Notes under the pieces: model-generated
Databases searched by the model: none
Seen by the model: only the letters and a program-made list of their open reading frames with translations
What the model was told of the DNA's origin: nothing
Position numbers and translations under genes: made by a program
Assembly (NCBI RefSeq): GCF_017355855.1
Contig: NZ_JAFEWD010000001.1
Span: 992,001-1,056,000, forward strand
DNA length: 64,000 nt
Reading direction: 5' to 3'
Source: Pedobacter sp. SYSU D00535
Lineage (GTDB): Bacteria; Bacteroidota; Bacteroidia; Sphingobacteriales; Sphingobacteriaceae
In this document: positions 45,133 through 54,943 of the stretch, in pieces
Layout: each line of letters opens with the position of its first letter
Numbering within the stretch: the first letter of the stretch is position 1

Positions 45133-46209
45133 ATGGATTCTGGGAAACTTTGGATATTAGTAGGAAAAAAGCTAAGTGGTGAAGCCACTTCGTTGGAACT
45201 GCATCAGTTGGAACAGTTCCTTGATGCCGGTTTTTCCGAAATTTATCCGGTCGAAGAGATTGAAAGATACTGGCATCAGAACCCGCTAACTCCCCCCAAA
45301 GACATTCAGGCTTATCTTGATAAAAAATGGGACAGGTTTGAACGGAAGTTAGATGAACTTGCAGAGGTTGATGAGCAAGAAAGCAACGATACAGCACCTT
45401 ACCGATCTTTTAGACCCTACTACTGGATGGGAGCCGCCGCGGTGGCTATCCTGGCTGTCTTATATTCCTTACTACATGTTACCCCCACCCCCTACACCGC
45501 TGCCCATATCAATGAGGTTTTTGCTCCCGACCGCGGGATAAGCAAAATCAAGCTTCCCGATGGTACACGTGTTTGGCTTAACTCTGGCAGTAAGCTTTCT
45601 TATACCAAAGAATTTGGCGACAAGCTCAGAGAGGTTAAGTTGGAAGGAGAAGCTTATTTTGACGTTGTAAAAGATCCGGAGCATCCTTTCATTGTAAAGA
45701 CTCACACTATCAATTTAAAGGTATTAGGGACGGCCTTTAATGTAAGAAGTTACTCAAATGAGGAGCTGACAGAAACCTCACTGGTTCATGGAAGTATACA
45801 GGTAAACCTGGTTAATTCCAGCGAGAAAGAAATAATACTAAAGCCATCCGAAAAGCTTATTGTAAGCAATAAAGTAGCTGCTCCTCAGCCAGGAAGTAAA
45901 TCCACCAAAGTGAACGAAGCACCTTTAATTACGCTTCGGTATACGCATAAGTCAGTTAAAGACACTCTGCCATCAGAAGCCTTGTGGCTTGAAAATAAAC
46001 TTGCCTTTGACTCCGAGCCTTTCATGCAAGTTGCGAAGCGTTTAGAGCGCTGGTATAATGTAGAAATACAAATAAAAAAAGAAGAGCTTTTAGAAAAAGA
46101 ATTTACCGGAAGGTTTGAGAACGAGTCGCTATCCGAGGCTCTTAGCGCATTACGATTATCCTATAACTTTGACTATAGAATTACCGGAAACCGGGTAATT
46201 ATATTTTAA
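45133..46209 (+). CDS. FecR-family anti-sigma factor of the pectin locus
   Basis: 358 residues: cytosolic part of about 95 residues (LSGEATSLELHQLEQFL), one transmembrane helix about 98-113 (WMGAAAVAILAVLYSLL), the FecR domain (IKLPDGTRVWLNSGSKLSY, GEAYFDVVKDPEHPFIVKT, LGTAFNVRSY) and a C-terminal DUF4974-type unit ending RITGNRVIIF. It links the STN domain of the following SusC to the sigma factor at 44513. A 164 bp gap before SusC contains a minus-strand terminator, as in the GDPD locus. Confidence 0.95.
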   Translation: MDSGKLWILVGKKLSGEATSLELHQLEQFLDAGFSEIYPVEEIERYWHQNPLTPPKDIQAYLDKKWDRFERKLDELAEVDEQESNDTAPYRSFRPYYWMGAAAVAILAVLYSLLHVTPTPYTAAHINEVFAPDRGISKIKLPDGTRVWLNSGSKLSYTKEFGDKLREVKLEGEAYFDVVKDPEHPFIVKTHTINLKVLGTAFNVRSYSNEELTETSLVHGSIQVNLVNSSEKEIILKPSEKLIVSNKVAAPQPGSKSTKVNEAPLITLRYTHKSVKDTLPSEALWLENKLAFDSEPFMQVAKRLERWYNVEIQIKKEELLEKEFTGRFENESLSEALSALRLSYNFDYRITGNRVIIF

Positions 46210-46279
46210 CTAACAACCAATTGTATAACCTTTAGTAAGACCTGTATGAGAGATAATTAACCCGTATTTTTTAAGGATG

Positions 46280-46307
46280 AAAAAAGGGAAACGTTGGCGC
46301 GTTTCCC
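46280..46307 (-). terminator. Minus-strand intrinsic terminator in the FecR-SusC gap
   Basis: GGGAAACG (46286-46293) pairs perfectly with CGTTTCCC (46300-46307) around TTGGCG. On the minus strand six T follow (complement of 46280-46285); no T-run lies on the plus strand. It should end transcripts antisense to the susC leader, as at 29332. Confidence 0.65.
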
Positions 46308-46360
46308 CATAGAAGTCAATAAACTATTTAGCTCGTTTCATTAACTAATAGTTCAAATTA
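46280..46360 (-). ncRNA. Predicted antisense RNA over the susC leader (pectin locus)
   Basis: TAAATTTG (minus strand, complement of 46367-46374) matches the TAnnTTTG box and ends at the A of the susC start codon, exactly as in the GDPD locus. Transcription from about 46360 to the terminator would give about 80 nt. Both start contexts read CAAA-W-TTATGCAAAA. Prediction only; no -33 element is convincing. Confidence 0.35.
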
Positions 46361-46373
46361 ACCATTCAAATTT

Positions 46374-49300
46374 ATGCAAAAAAAACATAACTGGGGATCC
46401 TATTTCCAGTCGAATTCCCTTTTAAAATTTCTGATTATGTTTAAATGTATCCTTTTACTGGTATTAATCTCAGCAGCGGAGACATTTTCCAAAGGTTACA
46501 GTCAGACCACCATAACTCTTCATGCAAATAACGTACCTATTAAGAAGGTCTTACGAGAAATCGAAAGGACTACTGAGTACCGCTTTTTATACAACGATGA
46601 TGTTATCAGCGGCGCAAAGGTAAGAGATGTGAATGCAAAGAATGCGACGCTGGACGAAGTGATGCAGTCGCTGTTGGAGAATACTGACCTTACGTATAAA
46701 AAAACCAGTGGAAACTTAGTGGTTTTATCCGTTAAACCCTCAACGCAAATACTTAATATCACCGGGACGGTTGTCGATAGTAAGGGCGAACCTCTGCCTG
46801 GTGTAACGGTAAAAATTAAGGGAACCAATACCGCCACAAGTACCGACGTGAATGGCGTCTTTCGGTTAAATGTTCCTAATGGCGATGAAACCCTGGTCAT
46901 AAGCTTTATTGGCTTTAAAACTCAGGAAATAGCCGTAAACAGACAGACCTCCCTCAATGTCAGGTTGCAGGAGGATTCCCAATCTCTGGAGCAGGTGATC
47001 GTAACGGGATATGGTACCACTACAACAAAGGGTGCTACCACCAGTGCCATCGATGCAATCAGGTCAGAGGAGATTGAAGATCTTCCGGTTGGAAACCTCA
47101 GTACAGCACTAGCTGGAAGACTCCTTGGTGCTTCGGTAGATGGTGGCATCACCCGCCCTGGCGCTTCTGCTTCGCTAACGATCAGAAATCCGGTATCGTT
47201 AGCCAGAAACCCAATGACGACCCCCTTATATGTCATCGATGACGTAATACAAATTAACGGTCAGACCGGAGCGCCCGATAATACTCTTTTTAACAGCCTG
47301 GACGCTTCTGAAATAGAAAGCATCACCATCCTCAAAGATGCTGCAGCAGCAATTTACGGTTCCCGGGCAGCAAACGGTGCTGTGATTGTAAAGACGAAGA
47401 GAGGTAAAGAAGGAGCTCCGCGGATAAGCTATAGCGGGCAGTTCGGTTCGAATGACGAAGCTTACAGAACTAAAATGTTAAGCGCCTATGAAATGGGACA
47501 GTATGTGAACATTATGAACGGTCCTAACGGATATAACCGAAGCGCTTCTGATCCTCAATATTTCTTCTCTGCCGATGAGCTGGAAACCATGAAAAATTTG
47601 AATTACGATTGGCTGGAAGACAACTGGAAAACCTCTTATAACATGAGGCATACTTTCAATGTAAGTGGTGGGGCCAATAATTCAACTTACTTCGCCAATT
47701 TCTCTTACTATACACAGGATGGTAATATTGGAAAGCTTGATCACAACCGATATACTTTTCGTGCAGGAGCAGATGTAAACCTGGCTACTGGTCTCAAGGC
47801 TGGCTTGCAGGTTTCAGGGAACTTTCAGGATATATCGAGAATTAATAATGAATTGGGTGGTGAAGATGCAGAGCGGGATTATAAGACCCTTATTCAAACT
47901 CCTCGTTATATTCCTATGTATGTCGATGGCCTGCCCGTCAGGGTTCCGGGAACGGGATATCATTTCAATGAAATTGAAAGAACAAATAATTACAGAGAAA
48001 ATGATAACCGCACGACCGTCGTGAATTTGTATGCGGAATATGAGCTGCCTTTCCTTAAAGGCTTAAAAGCTCGTGCTCAGTATGCCAGAACGATGGGTAA
48101 TGGTACCGACTCGAGGATCGGAGGAAGATATAATACTTATGACTTTGAAACTAAAACAGGAGGAAATAATCACCTGTATGAGGGCGCCACAAATCCACGC
48201 CTGGTTGTCATTTCCAATGATAATCGCGTTCGTTTTTTCAATGATCGATCGTATAATACTCAATTTAACTTTTCAACCAGCTACAGCGGTAACATTGGAA
48301 AGCACTCATTCGGAGCTTTTGCAACTGTAGAACGGCAGGAGACAGGTTTGAATCGCGAAGAAGTTCGTAAAGAAAACCCTATCATCGGTTCTAATGGTCA
48401 GTTAAATACAGCCTTTGGAGAGATTGGCGGTAATTCCACTGCCTTTGAAGGAGGGTCTTTAGGTTACGTCGCCCGGGCTAACTACAGCTTCGACAACAAA
48501 TACCTTGTTGACCTTATGTTCCGAAGTGATGCATCCACCAAGTTTGCCCCTGAAAACTATTGGGGTAAATTCTATTCTCTTGGCACTGGCTGGGTGATTT
48601 CAGAAGAGAATTTCTTTAATATTTCGGCGGTCGACTTCCTTAAAATACGGTACTCAATAGGCCTACTAGGCGCTGACGATACTGAATTATGGACTTGGAG
48701 ACAACGCTATACCTACCAGAATGGGAAAGGCGGTGTTTTTGGCACAGCTACAAATATACCGGCTGGTACCGGGATGAAAATGGAAGCGTCTCCTAACCGC
48801 GATCAAACCTGGAGTAGTCAGGTTAAGCACAATCTGGGTTTAGACGCACGTTTTTTACAGTCGCGTCTTTCTGCTACCGTTGAAGGATTTTTCACAAGAG
48901 CTACTGACCTATTGTTGATTCCTACTGCAGGTATCCCTGCCACGGCGGGCGGATCAGTGGCGGCACAAAACTTTGGAGCGGGTGACCTTTTTGGCTATGA
49001 GATAGCTTTGGGATGGAACGCTACGATTGGAAGGAAATTTACCTATGGAATAGACACCCGATTCCAATGGTACGATAATAGAATGCACTCCGGTAACTTC
49101 AACAGTACACAGGCTGCGTTTCCATGGTTAGCTCAGCCAGGACAGTCAAGTGATAATGGCCAATGGGGGTATGATTACCTGGGGATGTTCCGGGATCAGG
49201 CGGAAATAGATGCCTATGTACAGCAGTATAAAATCACCCAAGTGACCGACCTTAACGGTGGCAACGCGGTTTTAGCCTCACAGTTTAAGCCGGGGATGCT

Positions 49301-49877
49301 TTACTATCGTGACGTAAGAGGAGCATTACAGGCCGATGGCACTTTTGCCGGACCTGACGGCATAATCAACGGGAATGACCGGGTTCAATTGTCAAAGAAG
49401 GCCCAGAATCATTATAGCTTTGGAACAACCTTAAAAGCAGCTTATAAAGGATTTAGCCTTGATGCCGTAATCAGTGGATCGTTTGGTGGCTGGGCTGAGC
49501 ATACAGGTAGAAGTGCTATGGACTCCAGAATTATTGAATTAGATCAGAACCAACCGGCCCTGTGGAACAACATTTACGACCCGGTATTAAATCCGGGCGG
49601 CACTCTGCCCAATCCGGCATTCAATGTTAATTATTCTCCGTCTTCTCAATTCTGGCGCGTGAGTTCTTTCAGAATGAGAATGAATAATTTCAACGTCAGT
49701 TACAGTGTACCGCAAAGTATTGCCAAGACTTTGCGGGTGCGTAATGCGCGTGTTTCCTTAACTGCTATGAATCCGTTCAATCTTGCTAATCCGTATGACT
49801 ACAGAGATTCTCAGGTGGGTTGGGACTTATATCCTGTTATAAGAACTTATTCTCTGGGGGTTAACTTGTCATTATAA
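46374..49877 (+). CDS. SusC/RagA TonB-dependent transporter with STN domain (pectin locus)
   Basis: 1167 residues: signal peptide, STN domain (about 48-115, PIKKVLREIERTTEYRFLY), carboxypeptidase-regulatory-like domain (about 127-200, DSKGEPLPGVTVKIKG), TonB box and plug (VIVTGYGTTTTKGATTSA, AANGAVIVKTKRG) and the barrel. The STN domain fits control by the FecR/sigma pair directly upstream. It would import pectin-derived oligosaccharides, judged from the PL1 and GH105 genes nearby. SusD follows after 30 bp. Confidence 0.96.
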   Translation: MQKKHNWGSYFQSNSLLKFLIMFKCILLLVLISAAETFSKGYSQTTITLHANNVPIKKVLREIERTTEYRFLYNDDVISGAKVRDVNAKNATLDEVMQSLLENTDLTYKKTSGNLVVLSVKPSTQILNITGTVVDSKGEPLPGVTVKIKGTNTATSTDVNGVFRLNVPNGDETLVISFIGFKTQEIAVNRQTSLNVRLQEDSQSLEQVIVTGYGTTTTKGATTSAIDAIRSEEIEDLPVGNLSTALAGRLLGASVDGGITRPGASASLTIRNPVSLARNPMTTPLYVIDDVIQINGQTGAPDNTLFNSLDASEIESITILKDAAAAIYGSRAANGAVIVKTKRGKEGAPRISYSGQFGSNDEAYRTKMLSAYEMGQYVNIMNGPNGYNRSASDPQYFFSADELETMKNLNYDWLEDNWKTSYNMRHTFNVSGGANNSTYFANFSYYTQDGNIGKLDHNRYTFRAGADVNLATGLKAGLQVSGNFQDISRINNELGGEDAERDYKTLIQTPRYIPMYVDGLPVRVPGTGYHFNEIERTNNYRENDNRTTVVNLYAEYELPFLKGLKARAQYARTMGNGTDSRIGGRYNTYDFETKTGGNNHLYEGATNPRLVVISNDNRVRFFNDRSYNTQFNFSTSYSGNIGKHSFGAFATVERQETGLNREEVRKENPIIGSNGQLNTAFGEIGGNSTAFEGGSLGYVARANYSFDNKYLVDLMFRSDASTKFAPENYWGKFYSLGTGWVISEENFFNISAVDFLKIRYSIGLLGADDTELWTWRQRYTYQNGKGGVFGTATNIPAGTGMKMEASPNRDQTWSSQVKHNLGLDARFLQSRLSATVEGFFTRATDLLLIPTAGIPATAGGSVAAQNFGAGDLFGYEIALGWNATIGRKFTYGIDTRFQWYDNRMHSGNFNSTQAAFPWLAQPGQSSDNGQWGYDYLGMFRDQAEIDAYVQQYKITQVTDLNGGNAVLASQFKPGMLYYRDVRGALQADGTFAGPDGIINGNDRVQLSKKAQNHYSFGTTLKAAYKGFSLDAVISGSFGGWAEHTGRSAMDSRIIELDQNQPALWNNIYDPVLNPGGTLPNPAFNVNYSPSSQFWRVSSFRMRMNNFNVSYSVPQSIAKTLRVRNARVSLTAMNPFNLANPYDYRDSQVGWDLYPVIRTYSLGVNLSL

Positions 49878-49907
49878 TTAGGTGTCTCTGATATTAATAA
49901 AAAAGAT

Positions 49908-51941
49908 ATGAAACTATATAAAATTCTATTAACTCTCAGCGTCCTCTCCCTGGTATTTAATAGTTGTAAAGACGATTTTTTAGAAGAGAAAGGCGATCTG
50001 ACAGGGGTTAACGAAGAAGTGTTTAAAGATCCGTTCATGGCTCAAGCCTACGTGGATTATATATACGGCTTGTTTCAGCCAGCAGATAATGCAAACGCTT
50101 TTATACACAATCAGAATGGTAGACGAGGAGAATATAACGACGACTTGACTCAAACGAGCGAAGAGTTAGGGGGACAATCTGATTGGAACAGACCATGGAA
50201 TAGCATAGAGGCCAATCAAGCCCATGCTTCGGAATATTTTGGCGAAGGGCCTCAAACAGGAGCTCAAAATAATTCCTGGACTAGATTAAGGCAAATTAAT
50301 CTGTTCCTTGATGAAATTGATAAGCATGGTTTACCAGAAGAGACCAGAACAAGACTGAAGGGTCAACTACTTTTCTGGAGGGCCTACCAATACTTTGAGT
50401 TTTTGAGACGCTTTGGAGGAGTGCCTTTGATTCTTACTGCTCAACCTCCCTTAAAGGACGATCCTAGTGTACAAACCCCGCGCAGTTCGTCCTCTGCTAC
50501 ACTTGAGCAAATTGTGAAGGATTTAGATGCTGCTATTAATATGCTACCTCCCCGGTGGCCAAATGCCAGCGCGGATTGGGGTAGAATAACAAGCGGCGCT
50601 GCAGCTGCTCTGAAAGGCAGGGTGCTTCTTACCTGGGCTAGTCCGCTATTCAATCGTACCGATGATAAGGCTCGGTGGCAGCGGTCATACGATGCGAATA
50701 AGGCGGCATTCGATTTACTAAAGGCTAATGGCTTCGGACTCTACGAAAAAGGAACGTTGGCAAATGCTACAGCTTGGGAGCAGATGTTTTTTGACCAGGG
50801 TGCAGATAATCCTGAGGCGGTAATCGTAATTAACTTTAATAGCACTACAACCGATCAGTTACAGCGCAACAATGGTACGGAAAGAGCTGCAAGATCTAAA
50901 GAAGTGCTGGGAGACGGAGGGATATCTCCTACTAAGCAAATGCTTGATGCTTTCCCTATGAAGGACGGCAAAATGATCAGTGACCCGACATCGGGATATG
51001 ACGCAAAGAAGTTCTACAAGAACAGAGATCCGCGCTTCTACAAGACCTTCGTCTATAATGGGGCTGTGTGGCCATACGGAGGAAATTCAACATTCAGGCA
51101 GTGGACTTATTCCTGGTTTACGAACGCCACAGCTGCAACCAGAAACGAACCAAATAAATACACGGAAACAAGAGGTCCTAATGCTACGGGCATCTATCTG
51201 AGGAAAGGAACAAATCCAACGGCAAGCAATCAGGATAATTTCCAGTATAGTGCGACGGATTTCATGGAGATGCGCTTTGCGGAGGTTGTTTTAAACCTTG
51301 CAGAATCGGCAATTGGTATCGATAAGCTGTCTGAAGGCTTGGGCCACATCAGAGATATCAGACGACGTGCAGGTTTCGAATCTAACGGAGGTACCTATGG
51401 TATTACTAATGTGGTAAGCCGTGACGAACATTTTGCAGCAGTGCTAAACGAAAGAAAGATCGAATTTGCGTATGAGGGCAAGCGTTTTTGGGATTTGAAA
51501 CGGTGGATGTTGTTTTACGAGCATCCGGAAGTGCATACCGTGAGTCGGTTAAAGATGCAACCGCTCAATGGTACACGAAGAACCGGACTATGGATTTATG
51601 TAAAAAACACGAACGGGACTAAGTACGTCGGAAACGACGACCCATTGTTAAAAAGGGCGAATGGAACAGTGCCGGTTGTCGAACGTGAACCCGCGCCGCT
51701 GCCAAATGGCTTTGCAACATATGATGCTTATTTAGATCACTTATATGATAATTATTTCGAAGTGATTGAAAGAGATAATGTCGATCCGACTAACCCGGCC
51801 GACTGGAAATTTACCTGGTATAATGAATACTACTTTATGGGTATTCATCAAAACGTCTTACTAGCTTCGCCTTATCTCGAACAAACACAAGGCTGGAAGA
51901 ACCATCTAGGGCAATCTGGAACCTTTGATCCTCTGAAATAA
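49908..51941 (+). CDS. SusD/RagB-family glycan-binding lipoprotein (pectin locus)
   Basis: 677 residues, longer than the usual 500-600, with lipobox Cys20 (FNSC). SusD features: LLFWRAYQYFEFLRRFGGVPLIL, SGAAAALKGRVLLTWASPL, and NERKIEFAYEGKRFWDLKRW near the C-terminus. The extra length lies mostly in the C-terminal half. It pairs with the SusC at 46374. A strong hairpin follows its stop codon and separates it from the lyase gene. Confidence 0.95.
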   Translation: MKLYKILLTLSVLSLVFNSCKDDFLEEKGDLTGVNEEVFKDPFMAQAYVDYIYGLFQPADNANAFIHNQNGRRGEYNDDLTQTSEELGGQSDWNRPWNSIEANQAHASEYFGEGPQTGAQNNSWTRLRQINLFLDEIDKHGLPEETRTRLKGQLLFWRAYQYFEFLRRFGGVPLILTAQPPLKDDPSVQTPRSSSSATLEQIVKDLDAAINMLPPRWPNASADWGRITSGAAAALKGRVLLTWASPLFNRTDDKARWQRSYDANKAAFDLLKANGFGLYEKGTLANATAWEQMFFDQGADNPEAVIVINFNSTTTDQLQRNNGTERAARSKEVLGDGGISPTKQMLDAFPMKDGKMISDPTSGYDAKKFYKNRDPRFYKTFVYNGAVWPYGGNSTFRQWTYSWFTNATAATRNEPNKYTETRGPNATGIYLRKGTNPTASNQDNFQYSATDFMEMRFAEVVLNLAESAIGIDKLSEGLGHIRDIRRRAGFESNGGTYGITNVVSRDEHFAAVLNERKIEFAYEGKRFWDLKRWMLFYEHPEVHTVSRLKMQPLNGTRRTGLWIYVKNTNGTKYVGNDDPLLKRANGTVPVVEREPAPLPNGFATYDAYLDHLYDNYFEVIERDNVDPTNPADWKFTWYNEYYFMGIHQNVLLASPYLEQTQGWKNHLGQSGTFDPLK

Positions 51942-51951
51942 TCACATACTA

Positions 51952-51992
51952 CATGCCATAAAGGGTGCCGCTCGCACCCCTTTTATGGCATG
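51952..51992 (+). terminator. Strong hairpin between susD and the pectate lyase gene
   Basis: CATGCCATAAA-GGGTGC (51952-51968) pairs with GCACCC-CTTTTATGGCATG (51974-51992), loop CGCTC, one bulged base. It starts 10 bp after the SusD stop. It may reduce expression of the downstream lyase or stabilise the susCD transcript. It covers an upstream ATG (51985), so the lyase start is more likely at 52021. Confidence 0.65.
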
Positions 51993-52020
51993 TTATTTAA
52001 CCACGTTTTACCCGTTTACT

Positions 52021-53634
52021 ATGTATAAAATCCTAGGGATCCCTCCCGTATTAGTTACTCTACTTTTAGTTGCTACTACTATTTATTCAGCTTCAGCACA
52101 GTTTCCTAAGTTAACCGCCAGTAAATCGCCCACAAATGATACGATCTTGGGTAACACCAAGGCTCTCTCAGACAAGGCCTGGGAAAGGGCAAAAATCATC
52201 ATTGACCGGGATGCAAGGCTTGGCAAGCCATTCATAGAATGGGCCTCCTCTCCTAACGACCTACCCCAGGCTGATATTCCGGCTTTTCCGGGAGCAGAAG
52301 GAGGAGGTGCCTATTCCTTTGGCGGGCGGGGCGGCCGTGTTTTTGTTGTTAAGAGCCTAAACGACAGCGGTCCGGGCACACTTCGGGAAGCATGCGAAGA
52401 GGGTGGTGCAAGGATAATTGTTTTCAATGTTGCTGGCATCATCCGTTTAACAAGTCCTATTGTAGTTCGTGCCCCGTATATAACCATAGCCGGGAATACA
52501 GCTCCGGGCGATGGCGTATGTATAGCCGGTGAATCCATTTGGGTTAACACCCATGACGTTGTAATCCGGCATATGAGATTCCGCCGTGGCGAGACCGACT
52601 ATAACCGGCGCGATGATGCTATCGGAGGCAATCCAATCGGCAATATTATTCTTGATCATGTATCAGGAAGTTGGGGCTTAGACGAAAACATGTCCTGGTA
52701 CCGCCACATGTATGATCCGGGAGATGGAAAGCCGCAAAAACTTCCAACAGTAAATATCACTATTCAAAACTCCATCTTTTCTGAAGCGTTAAACACCTAT
52801 AACCACGCCTTTGGCAGTACTATTGGCGGAATCAACAGCACATTTGCACGAAACCTTTGGGCAAATAACATCGCCAGAAACCCTTCCATAGGCATGTATG
52901 GAGACTTCTCGCTCATAAACAATGTAATCTATAACTGGCGGCAAAGATCGGCTGACGGCGGTGACCACCGTTCAATGTTCAATGTGATCAATAACTACTA
53001 CAAACCCGGACCAACAACTCCAAAAGACAAACCTGCCGGTTATCGTATCCTAAAGCCTGAGGGCAACAGGGCAGTTAAAGACACACTCTTCCTCGGCAGG
53101 GCCTATGTTAACGGAAACATTATGGATGGAAATGCGCGTGTGACAAACAACAATTGGGATGGAGGAGTACAAGTTGCTGAACTGCCTGATGCCGGTAAAT
53201 ATGTAGACTATATAAAGGTAAACAAGCCGTTTCCGATGGCTCCGGTAACCGTAATGTCCGCTAAGGAGGCCTATGATGCCGTGCTAAGAAATTCCGGAGC
53301 CGTACTCCCTAAGAGAGACGCTGTAGACATCAGGGTGATCAATGAAGTTCAAACAGGAAAAGCAACTTATAAAGATGGTATCATAACAGATATAGCCCAG
53401 GTAGGCGGATATCCTCAATATAAAGGGACACCTTATAGAGACTCGGATAATGACGGAATGCCTGACGCCTGGGAAACTAAGTATGGCTTGAATCCTAACG
53501 ATGCGAAAGATGCTATTACCGATATCAACGGCGACGGCTACACTAACATTGAAAAGTATATCTATAACATTGAGCCGACGAAGAAAGTGAATTGGAAGGA
53601 TATCAGGAATAATAGGGATACCTTAATTTACTAG
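52021..53634 (+). CDS. Pectate lyase, PL1 family (exported)
   Basis: 537 residues from the ATG at 52021, which gives a proper signal peptide ending SASAQ. A right-handed beta-helix PL1 fold is indicated by PAFPGAEGGGAYSFGGRGG, DSGPGTLREACEEGGARIIVFNVAG, ILDHVSGSWGLDENMSWY and NNIARNPSIGMYGDFSLINNVIYNW. The Arg in NIARNP is the likely catalytic base region. The C-terminal end holds a calcium-binding-like DSDNDGMPDAWE and DINGDGYTN segment (thrombospondin type 3-like). It cleaves polygalacturonate by beta-elimination, releasing unsaturated oligomers for SusCD import. Confidence 0.92.
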   Translation: MYKILGIPPVLVTLLLVATTIYSASAQFPKLTASKSPTNDTILGNTKALSDKAWERAKIIIDRDARLGKPFIEWASSPNDLPQADIPAFPGAEGGGAYSFGGRGGRVFVVKSLNDSGPGTLREACEEGGARIIVFNVAGIIRLTSPIVVRAPYITIAGNTAPGDGVCIAGESIWVNTHDVVIRHMRFRRGETDYNRRDDAIGGNPIGNIILDHVSGSWGLDENMSWYRHMYDPGDGKPQKLPTVNITIQNSIFSEALNTYNHAFGSTIGGINSTFARNLWANNIARNPSIGMYGDFSLINNVIYNWRQRSADGGDHRSMFNVINNYYKPGPTTPKDKPAGYRILKPEGNRAVKDTLFLGRAYVNGNIMDGNARVTNNNWDGGVQVAELPDAGKYVDYIKVNKPFPMAPVTVMSAKEAYDAVLRNSGAVLPKRDAVDIRVINEVQTGKATYKDGIITDIAQVGGYPQYKGTPYRDSDNDGMPDAWETKYGLNPNDAKDAITDINGDGYTNIEKYIYNIEPTKKVNWKDIRNNRDTLIY

Positions 53635-53703
53635 CGCACCGCGCTTGTTTGTTAATTGCCTATAGCGGCGAAAGCCTCTTTTTTCAAACGTATACAGATA
53701 GAT

Positions 53704-54903
53704 ATGAAAACTAAATTCACACGACCCACCCTGGCGCTTCTGGCGCTTCTGCTTGCGACAACAGCACAAGCCCAGGAAACACCCTTTGAAGAGGTCGCAA
53801 AAACAAGAGCTGATAAAATTGTGTCGGTACTTGATGTCTATATCAAAGATAAGACGACTCGCATAAGAGATCATATTGCAAATCAATATATTGCGCTTCA
53901 TAAACTCCATGACGTTAGAGACAAAAAGATTGAAAGTGCACGAAAGAATACCGATTCAACGCAGCAATTAGAGACTATAAAAAGGGAATCAGAGATAGCG
54001 ATTGCTGATTTACACAAAACATTTTTGACCAAATTATCCAGAGAGATAGACAGAGAACAAGTGGCGAGGGTGAAAGACGGGATGACCTACAATGTTGTCC
54101 CCATTACTTTTTCAAACTATTTACTGATGATGCCTTACCTTAACCAGAAGCAGCAAAATCAGATAATGGACTTCCTTGTTGAAGCCCGAGAATATGCTAT
54201 GGACGGTGGTTCATCTGAAGAGAAACATCGATGGTTCGGAAAATACAAAGGTAAAATAACTAACTACCTGGCCGCGGAGGGCTTCGACTTGAAGAAGGAA
54301 AGCAATAACTGGGCTATCCGTCGGAATACTAAAGGGGAAGCTTTTGAAATAGTTCAGTCCAATCGGATCATCAAAGCATTAACCTTTGACAACGAAGCTA
54401 AGAAAGAATCAACAAGAAATTTGATCGCTCACCAATACCAACAGATCCAGGAGCTGTCCAATGCAAGAGACTCACAAATGATCGAAATCAGAAAGCGGAT
54501 ATTAAATAAAGAGGAAGCGGACATTGCAGAGGCTGAAATTTGGGGACGGTATAAGAAGAAGTTGGATGACCAACGAGACCTTTTTGTTCACACGCTCTTT
54601 AAGTTTCTGAATTCAGACCAGGTGGAGATCGTTAAAAATGAGATGACCGGACATGAGCTTAAGAAAGAATATTCTAAATTTTTGGACTTGTTACCAGAAA
54701 TGACGGAGCTCCAAAAGAAAAAAGTGTATGAATATATGCTACAGGCCAGAGATAATGCGATGAACGTTGTAACGTCAAAAGACAGGGAACAATGGTTCGC
54801 CAAATACAGAGGAAGAGCCAACAACTACCTGGCCGGTCAAAACTATGATCTCAGGAAAGCAACAGAAGAATTAGAAAAACGAACGGGCAGCACTTCCAAC
54901 TAG
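53704..54903 (+). CDS. Exported protein with two tandem DUF3826 domains
   Basis: 399 residues from the ATG at 53704 (signal peptide ending AQAQE). Two homologous halves, about 30-212 and 218-399, repeat the same pattern. NQYIALHKLHDVRD matches HQYQQIQELSNARD, MDFLVEAREYAMDGGSSEEKHRWFGKY matches YEYMLQARDNAMNVVTSKDREQWFAKY, and both end with a NNYLA/NYLA-type segment. DUF3826 proteins occur in pectin and rhamnogalacturonan loci; function is unknown. Most known ones have a single domain of about 200 residues, so the duplication is unusual. It follows the PL1 gene by 69 bp. Confidence 0.85.
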   Translation: MKTKFTRPTLALLALLLATTAQAQETPFEEVAKTRADKIVSVLDVYIKDKTTRIRDHIANQYIALHKLHDVRDKKIESARKNTDSTQQLETIKRESEIAIADLHKTFLTKLSREIDREQVARVKDGMTYNVVPITFSNYLLMMPYLNQKQQNQIMDFLVEAREYAMDGGSSEEKHRWFGKYKGKITNYLAAEGFDLKKESNNWAIRRNTKGEAFEIVQSNRIIKALTFDNEAKKESTRNLIAHQYQQIQELSNARDSQMIEIRKRILNKEEADIAEAEIWGRYKKKLDDQRDLFVHTLFKFLNSDQVEIVKNEMTGHELKKEYSKFLDLLPEMTELQKKKVYEYMLQARDNAMNVVTSKDREQWFAKYRGRANNYLAGQNYDLRKATEELEKRTGSTSN

Positions 54904-54943
54904 GAAGTGCGCCGTCTATAACTAGCAAACATAAAAACCAAAG

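Noticed and set aside
51985-52020. Upstream start for the first PL1 lyase
   Set aside because: Lies inside the hairpin and precedes the real signal peptide start.
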